Of a DNA stretch of 64,000 nt, positions 59,104-64,000 are shown one piece after another; the first letter of the stretch is position 1; every line of letters starts with the position of its first letter. Origin of the DNA: CAXMNX01 sp964194845 (GTDB taxonomy: Bacteria > Pseudomonadota > Alphaproteobacteria > Rhodobacterales > Rhodobacteraceae); contig CAXMNX010000104.1 of assembly GCA_964194845.1 (NCBI GenBank), forward strand, positions 1 to 64,000, in the 5' to 3' direction. The notes under the pieces were generated by a model. It was not told where the DNA came from, did not search any database, and was given only the letters and a program-made list of their open reading frames with translations. The position numbers were made by a program, and so were the translations under genes.

Positions 59104-59892
59104 ATGGCCCATTTGATGGACGGAAAACGCGGATTGGTGATGGGTGTTGCCAACGAACGTTCGATCGCCTGGGGCATCGCCAAGGCTCTTGCGGACGAAG
59201 GTGCGGAACTGGCGTTTTCGTATCAGGGCGAAGCCTTCGGCAAACGCCTCCAGCCGCTGGCTGAGAGTGTCGGCAGCAATCTTACCGTCGATGTCGATGT
59301 CACCGACGATGCCTCTATGGACGCTGCCTTCGCGATGCTCGCTGATCGCTGGGGCAAGCTCGATTTCGTCGTTCATGCCATCGCATTTTCCGACAAAAGC
59401 GAGCTGACCGGCCGGTTCGTCGACACCAGTCGTGGCAATTTCAAAAACTCGCTGGATATCTCGTGCTATTCCTTCATCGAAGTTGCGCGCCGTGCCCAAC
59501 CGCTGATGCCGGACGGCGGATCGCTGATCACGCTGACTTACATGGGGTCAAACCGTGTTCAGCCGAATTATAACGTGATGGGCGTGGCCAAGGCCGCGCT
59601 CGAATCCTCGGTGCGCTATCTCGCCAACGATCTTGGCCCCGACGGCATCCGCGTGAACGCCATCAGCCCCGGCCCGATGAAGACGCTGGCGGGCGCCGCC
59701 ATTGGCGGTGCGCGGAAAACCTTCAAAACCACCGAAGCAAATGCTCCCCTGCGCACGAACGCGTCGCTCGGCTCGGTAGGCGGTGCCGCGGTGTTCCTTG
59801 CGTCGGATTACGGAGCTCACACGACCGGCGAGATCATCCGCGTCGACGGCGGTTATCACGTGCTGGGCATGATGCAGTCGGAGAACCTTTAA
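59104..59892 (+). CDS. fabI: Enoyl-ACP reductase (NADH)
   Basis: A 262-residue FabI of the SDR fold. It shows GVANERSIAWGIAKAL (NADH binding), and the Tyr-x6-Lys pair Y156-K163 in PNYNVMGVAKAALE, with Y146 in LTYMGS. This is the step inhibited by triclosan in sensitive bacteria. The ATG at 59104 is 4 bases after the fabB stop, so the genes are co-transcribed. Confidence 0.96.
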   Translation: MAHLMDGKRGLVMGVANERSIAWGIAKALADEGAELAFSYQGEAFGKRLQPLAESVGSNLTVDVDVTDDASMDAAFAMLADRWGKLDFVVHAIAFSDKSELTGRFVDTSRGNFKNSLDISCYSFIEVARRAQPLMPDGGSLITLTYMGSNRVQPNYNVMGVAKAALESSVRYLANDLGPDGIRVNAISPGPMKTLAGAAIGGARKTFKTTEANAPLRTNASLGSVGGAAVFLASDYGAHTTGEIIRVDGGYHVLGMMQSENL

Positions 59893-59907
59893 GGGTTCGC
59901 GCCAACG

Positions 59908-60456
59908 CTATGATGTGACCGGGCCGCTGCCGCATCGCGGGATCGGTCTCCCGCCGTCGGAATATGCAAGACACAGCACAATCTCGTCCGGCCTCGGCGC
60001 GTCCGCTACGAAAACTGTCAAAGTGTCGAAATGATCGAACGACCACGGTTCATCTTTGTGTCCAAGCGGCAGGTCAATCATCGTTCCGGGGCCGCCAACC
60101 TTTACATTCGAAGGGATCACGGCTGCACCTCCCCCGGCGGCCAGCCGCATCGGTGCGCCAAGTTTCGGGTGGATCACCGCACCGCCATGCTCAATATCGC
60201 CGCTCGCGCCGACAATGGCCGCCTTGCCATAGGATAACGGCGGGCCGGGCAGTTCGGCAACGGCGCGCGCTGACAGTTCTTGTCCCAGCGCGCCGCCGGC
60301 CTCGAATAATTCGGAAAGGTCGTCGGCATATCGGCCAGCGTAAGGGTTTTTAAGCACAGCGAGCGCCGCGACACGTGTCACCGGCGCGCAGGGTGTGCCG
60401 AAAGCATCGGTATTTGTAACTTCACGGACGATTAGTGTCTTGCGTGCCAGCGTCAT
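59908..60456 (-). CDS. Amino acid synthesis (AA_synth, DUF1185) family protein
   Basis: A 182-residue protein of the AA_synth/DUF1185 family, with TLIVREVTNTDAFGTPCAPVTRVAALAVLKNPYAG at the N-terminus and YGKAAIVGASGDIEHGGAVIHPKLGAPMR in the centre. A role in amino-acid synthesis has been suggested for the family, but no activity is established to my knowledge. It is convergent with fabI, which ends 15 bases away. The start ATG is at 60456. Confidence 0.84.
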   Translation of the reverse strand: MTLARKTLIVREVTNTDAFGTPCAPVTRVAALAVLKNPYAGRYADDLSELFEAGGALGQELSARAVAELPGPPLSYGKAAIVGASGDIEHGGAVIHPKLGAPMRLAAGGGAAVIPSNVKVGGPGTMIDLPLGHKDEPWSFDHFDTLTVFVADAPRPDEIVLCLAYSDGGRPIPRCGSGPVTS

Positions 60457-60591
60457 ACGATAACTCCGAGGCGATTTTTAGATTGCGTCCGTGAAAGATG
60501 CCTCAACATAGTGCTGCCGTCGAACGATTTCTGGAACCAGCAATCCGCCTGTACCGCAAAGAGATACTGAGACAATTTGATTAAGAACGTC

Positions 60592-60613
60592 CTTCTTCTG
60601 TTCAAAAATACCC
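60592..60613 (-). repeat. GTATTTTTG-type 3'-end element, copy 6
   Basis: Minus strand GGGTATTTTTGAACAGAAGA then AG, downstream of tsaC and in its orientation. One of the best-preserved copies. Confidence 0.5.
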
Positions 60614-60645
60614 ATCGCGAAGCAGGACAAAGCCCCGGCCCGGTC

Positions 60646-61593
60646 TCAATCTCTGGGCGCGGCGGCCCGTTTGAGCCGGTCATTGATCCCCAGCCCCAAA
60701 CCGGTCTCGGGCACCGCCGCGACAGCAATTGGTCGCCCTAAGGCGTCTGCCCGATGCAGAACGTCGAAAAGCCGTGCTGCCGCCTCGACCAGATCGCCGC
60801 TTTCGGAAAGCGACACATCGCCCCTGATGTCCCCGAAACCGATCAGAAACTCGTCGCCGCGCGCTTCAACTGCGTTCAAACGCACGCGCGCGCCCGGCGC
60901 ATAGTGCGACGCCATTTGCCCCGGCGCTACTGGCGCGCCGCTGACAGCGTCGCGGTCCAGATGCATCCCCAGACAGGCTTCGATCGCCTCGACCGGCAGA
61001 CCGCCCGCGCGCAACAACCGGGGCGCTCCGTCTAGCCCGACAATCGTCGATTCGACGCCGACCGGGCATGGGCCGCCGTCTATCACCGCGTCAATCCGGC
61101 CGGAAAGCCCCGCCAGAACATGATCCGCCGTCGTGGGCGAAATTCGCCCCGAAAGGTTCGCCGACGGTGCCGCAATCGGACGCCCGACCGCCTGCAATAG
61201 CGACCGCGCAACCTCCCCGTCCGGCGCGCGAACCGCCAGAAACCGCCCGCCCGCCGTCACCAGCGAAGATATGCCCGCGCCGTCGCGCATTCTCAGAACA
61301 AGCGTCAATGCACCCGGCCAGAACGCCGCCGCCAGCTGCTCGGCCTCGACCGGCACTTCGCAAAGATCGCGAACCGCCTCGATCCCCGTGACATGCGCAA
61401 TCAGCGGATTGAATGCAGGCCGCCCCTTGGCCTCGAATATCCGCGCCACCGCCGCATCGTCTGTTGCATCCGTACCCAGCCCGTAAACGGTCTCGGTCGG
61501 GAACGCGACCAGCCCGCCATTTCGCAGAATATCTGCGGCAATGGCAATGTCTCTCGCCGTCGTGCTCAGAGCTTTTGTTTCGATGCCACTCAC
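60646..61593 (-). CDS. tsaC: Threonylcarbamoyl-AMP synthase (Sua5 type)
   Basis: A 315-residue two-domain enzyme making threonylcarbamoyl-AMP for tRNA t6A37. The YrdC-like domain has GGLVAFPTETVYGLGTDATDD (27-47) and NPLIAHV, IAAPSANLSGRISPTTADHV, and the Sua5 C-terminal domain follows after about residue 200. It is longer than E. coli TsaC (about 190) because of this domain. The GTG start at 61593 follows GGAGGG. tsaB lies elsewhere in the window, so the t6A genes are dispersed. Confidence 0.94.
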   Translation of the reverse strand: MSGIETKALSTTARDIAIAADILRNGGLVAFPTETVYGLGTDATDDAAVARIFEAKGRPAFNPLIAHVTGIEAVRDLCEVPVEAEQLAAAFWPGALTLVLRMRDGAGISSLVTAGGRFLAVRAPDGEVARSLLQAVGRPIAAPSANLSGRISPTTADHVLAGLSGRIDAVIDGGPCPVGVESTIVGLDGAPRLLRAGGLPVEAIEACLGMHLDRDAVSGAPVAPGQMASHYAPGARVRLNAVEARGDEFLIGFGDIRGDVSLSESGDLVEAAARLFDVLHRADALGRPIAVAAVPETGLGLGINDRLKRAAAPRD

Positions 61594-61719
61594 GGTCGTG
61601 GCCCTCCGTGACGTTGCGTCTCAGTTGAAGCGCGTCACTAAGGTTGTGCATGGTGGCGCGTAACGCAAACCAAGTAACGGCGCGCCGCCGATTTGCCAAG
61701 CGGCACCCAGAGGGTAGGG

Positions 61720-63426
61720 ATGGCCTACAGATCACCGGTATCAGATATCCAGTTCATACTGGACCATGTCGTCGGCTTCCCTGAAGTCAGCCAGACTGCG
61801 CGATATGAGGACGCCACATCGGACACCGTCGCCGCCGTTCTGGCCGAGGCGGCAAAGCTTTGCGACGAGGTGATGGCACCCTTGAACCGCAGCTCGGATC
61901 TGAACGCTGCGCGGCTAGAAAATGGCGTTGTCCGCACCTCGCCTGGCTTTGTCGAAGCCTATGCCGCGATTGCGACAGGCGGCTGGGTCGGGGTGTCGGC
62001 TTCGCCCGAATACGGCGGCATGGGCCTTCCGATTGCCATCAATACCGCGCTTAACGACATCATGTCGGGGGCCTGCCTTTCGCTTCAGCTCAATCCGCTT
62101 CTGACCCAGGGCCAAATCGAAGCGTTGGAGCACCATGCCAGCGACGAGATCAAGGCGCTCTACTTGCCAAAACTCAACTCGGGCGAATGGTCTGGCACGA
62201 TGAACCTGACTGAGCCGCAGGCCGGAAGCGATGTCGGCGCCATCCGCACAAAAGCCGCGCCCAACGTCGACGGCACATACAAGATCACCGGGCAGAAAAT
62301 ATTCATCACCTGGGGCGACAGCGATCTGGTTGAAAATATCTGCCACCTGGTGCTCGCCCGCCTTCCCGACGCCGCACCCGGCACCAAGGGCATCAGCCTA
62401 TTTATCGTGCCCAAGCACCTGCCGGATGCCACTGGCGCGCCGGGAGTCGCCAACAGCCTTCGCGTCGTCAGTCTGGAACACAAGCTTGGCATCCACGGCT
62501 CGCCTACGGCGGTGATGGACTACGAGCGCGCAACCGGCTGGCTGATCGGCGAGGAACACGGCGGCATGGCGGCGATGTTCACGATGATGAACAACGCCCG
62601 CCTCAGCGTCGGTATTCAGGGCGTCGGCGTGGCCGAGGCCGCGTATCAGCACGCATTGGCCTTTGCGATGGAACGCAAACAGGGTCGCGCGAGCGGGTCC
62701 GGCACGATCATTGAACATGCAGATGTGCGCCGGATGCTGACGGCGATGAAGGCCGATATATTCGCCGCCCGTTCGATCGCGTTGGCCTGCGCGGTCGCCA
62801 TCGACATGGCCCGCGCCAATGATGACGCGAACTGGCAAGCCCGCGCCGCCTTCCTGACCCCGATCGCCAAGGCGTTCGGCACCGACACCGGCGTCGCGGT
62901 CGCCAGCGAAGGCGTGCAGGTTCACGGCGGCATGGGCTTCATCGAAGAAACCGGTGCCGCGCAATTCCTGCGCGACGTGCGGATCACACCCATCTACGAA
63001 GGCACCAACGGCATCCAGGCGATGGACCTCGTCGGCCGGAAATTGATGGATGATGGCGACGCCGCCTACCAACTTCTGGATGAGGTTGAGGCAATGGCCG
63101 AGGCGGCTCGCGCAACACGTCCCGAACTGGGCGATGCAGTCTGGGGTGCGGCCGAAACACTTCGCGAGACAACGGAATGGCTGACAGGCGAAGCGCCCGA
63201 CGTGCGGTTTGCGGTTGCGGTGCCGTATCTGCGCGCCTTTGCCCGCGTCCTCGGTGGCCATTTCCACCTGGCAGCAGCCCATGCCGAAGGCGGGCAGGGG
63301 CGTCGCACGGCGCTCGCCGGGTTCTATATCCAGCGTCTGTTGCCCGAACACGCCGCGCTGTTGCGTCAGGTCAGGGTCGGCAACGACGGCCTGTTTGATC
63401 TCAGCATCGAAGACCTGAGCGCCTGA
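61720..63426 (+). CDS. Acyl-CoA dehydrogenase (long form), paralogue
   Basis: A 568-residue homologue of the enzyme at 47465, again with the long tail. It contains MNLTEPQAGSDVGAIRTKA, GTYKITGQKIFITWGDSDLVENI, NNARLSVGIQGVGVAEAAYQHAL and QVHGGMGFIEETGAAQFLRDVRITPIYEGTNGIQAMDLVGRK with the YEGTNG glutamate. It begins MAYRSPVSDIQFILDHVVGF, the N-terminus typical of this clade. The ATG at 61720 follows GAGGGTAGGG. The stop overlaps the next gene's start by one base, so the two are coupled. The substrate is unknown. Confidence 0.94.
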   Translation: MAYRSPVSDIQFILDHVVGFPEVSQTARYEDATSDTVAAVLAEAAKLCDEVMAPLNRSSDLNAARLENGVVRTSPGFVEAYAAIATGGWVGVSASPEYGGMGLPIAINTALNDIMSGACLSLQLNPLLTQGQIEALEHHASDEIKALYLPKLNSGEWSGTMNLTEPQAGSDVGAIRTKAAPNVDGTYKITGQKIFITWGDSDLVENICHLVLARLPDAAPGTKGISLFIVPKHLPDATGAPGVANSLRVVSLEHKLGIHGSPTAVMDYERATGWLIGEEHGGMAAMFTMMNNARLSVGIQGVGVAEAAYQHALAFAMERKQGRASGSGTIIEHADVRRMLTAMKADIFAARSIALACAVAIDMARANDDANWQARAAFLTPIAKAFGTDTGVAVASEGVQVHGGMGFIEETGAAQFLRDVRITPIYEGTNGIQAMDLVGRKLMDDGDAAYQLLDEVEAMAEAARATRPELGDAVWGAAETLRETTEWLTGEAPDVRFAVAVPYLRAFARVLGGHFHLAAAHAEGGQGRRTALAGFYIQRLLPEHAALLRQVRVGNDGLFDLSIEDLSA

Positions 63427-64000
63427 TGGCGGATACCGCGCGCGCCATCCATTACCCATTTCCCGATCCGCCTGATGCGGGCGATGCGGTCGAGGTTGCA
63501 CCGGGCATCCTCTGGCTTCGCCTGCCGCTGCCAATGGCGCTGGATCACGTCAACTCTTACGCGCTTGATGAAGGCGATGGCTGGACGATTGTTGACACCG
63601 GCATCAACAGCAAACGCAGCCGTGCGATCTGGGAAAAGGCACTATCCGGCCCGCTCGGCGGGAAACCGGTCAAACGCGTGCTGGTCACCCACCACCATCC
63701 CGATCACATCGGCCTTGCAGGCTGGTTCCAGACCGCCCACGGTGCCGAGCTTTTGACCACCCGAACCGCGTGGCTTTTCGCGCGGATGCTGACATTGGAC
63801 GAACAGGCGACGCCGCCGCCCGAAACCGCCGATTTCTGGCGCTCCGCTGGCATGTCCCCCGATATCCTTGCCGAACGTCTTACCGAGCGCCCCTTCAACT
63901 TCGCCGATACCGTAGCACCCATGCCGCTGGGCTTTACCCGCCTGAAGGACGAAGACCGCGTCACATTGGGCGGTCGCAATTGGCAGGTCTTGTTCGGCAG
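63426..64000 (+). CDS. Metallo-beta-lactamase fold hydrolase, truncated by window end
   Basis: The first 191 residues of an MBL-fold protein. H89, H91, D93 and H94 form the metal motif HxHxDH in LVTHHHPDHIG, after WTIVDTGINS. The substrate is unclear; in this position members often act on acyl-thioesters or lactones. It is translationally coupled to the acyl-CoA dehydrogenase (TGATG), so CoA metabolism is a plausible field. The 3' end lies outside the window. Confidence 0.9.
   Translation, partial: MADTARAIHYPFPDPPDAGDAVEVAPGILWLRLPLPMALDHVNSYALDEGDGWTIVDTGINSKRSRAIWEKALSGPLGGKPVKRVLVTHHHPDHIGLAGWFQTAHGAELLTTRTAWLFARMLTLDEQATPPPETADFWRSAGMSPDILAERLTERPFNFADTVAPMPLGFTRLKDEDRVTLGGRNWQVLFG

Noticed and set aside
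62398..63534. Long open frame on the minus strand opposite the acyl-CoA dehydrogenase at 61720
   Set aside because: It is antisense to a clearly recognisable enzyme, has no start site with a ribosome site, and its product resembles no family.

Overview
The window reads as a chromosomal segment from an alphaproteobacterium of the Rhodobacteraceae (Roseobacter group). The basis is gene content and order, and no rRNA or other species marker is present. The supporting features are ethylmalonyl-CoA pathway genes (mcl2, mch, ecm, ccr), a TCA block with mdh and sdhCDA-sdhB, the hisS-hisZ-hisG run, a B12-dependent class II ribonucleotide reductase, irr beside fabA-fabB-fabI, and a luxR-luxI pair. The DNA is GC-rich and densely packed with 1-4 bp stop/start overlaps. 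I see no prophage, transposase, insertion sequence or CRISPR array.

Layout. 1-9.9 kb: mdh (cut by the window edge), the ethylmalonyl-CoA genes mcl2 and mch with an NnrU-type membrane protein between them, then sdhC-sdhD-sdhA, a methyltransferase and two small lipoproteins, sdhB, and a PLP enzyme. 10-17.8 kb: creD, deoD, ecm, a membrane protein, an acyltransferase and ccr. 18-19.7 kb: an acyl-homoserine-lactone quorum-sensing module (small ORF, luxR, luxI) with candidate CtrA and lux-type sites. 19.8-23.8 kb: a RecD-like helicase overlapping an SDR gene, then a TSUP exporter and its TIGR02186 partner. 23.9-28.6 kb: a complete BMP-type nucleoside ABC importer. 28.8-33.7 kb: rimI-tsaB-nfu, uspA, a cyclodeaminase/aminotransferase pair, a VOC protein and slyX. 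33.7-37.5 kb: hisS-hisZ-hisG and a DUF1489 gene. 37.7-42.1 kb: an interrupted tRNA-like gene, nrdJ, a Hint-domain protein and rpsD. 42.3-50.2 kb: a fatty-acid oxidation block on the minus strand (3-hydroxyacyl-CoA dehydrogenase, thiolase, GST, acyl-CoA dehydrogenase) led by two MerR regulators. 50.3-56.7 kb: two hotdog thioesterases with a MATE exporter, pyrD, a 5'-nucleotidase and an SRAP protein. 56.7-64 kb: irr, fabA-fabB-fabI, an AA_synth protein, tsaC, a second acyl-CoA dehydrogenase and a truncated metallo-beta-lactamase-fold gene.

How the genes work together. Most of the window is core carbon metabolism. Acetyl-CoA can enter by thiolase and beta-oxidation, pass through crotonyl-CoA carboxylation (ccr), ethylmalonyl-CoA mutation (ecm) and mesaconyl-CoA hydration (mch), and leave as malate through mcl2 into the mdh/sdh cycle. 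Ecm and NrdJ both need cobalamin. The BMP importer, deoD and the 5'-nucleotidase together suggest nucleoside scavenging.

The points I would look at first are the interrupted tRNA at 37680-37786, the lux locus with a full CtrA-type site, a recurring 3'-end element built around GTATTTTTG, a MerR-type operator at 49744-49759, and a perfect 24-bp palindrome at 52740-52763.
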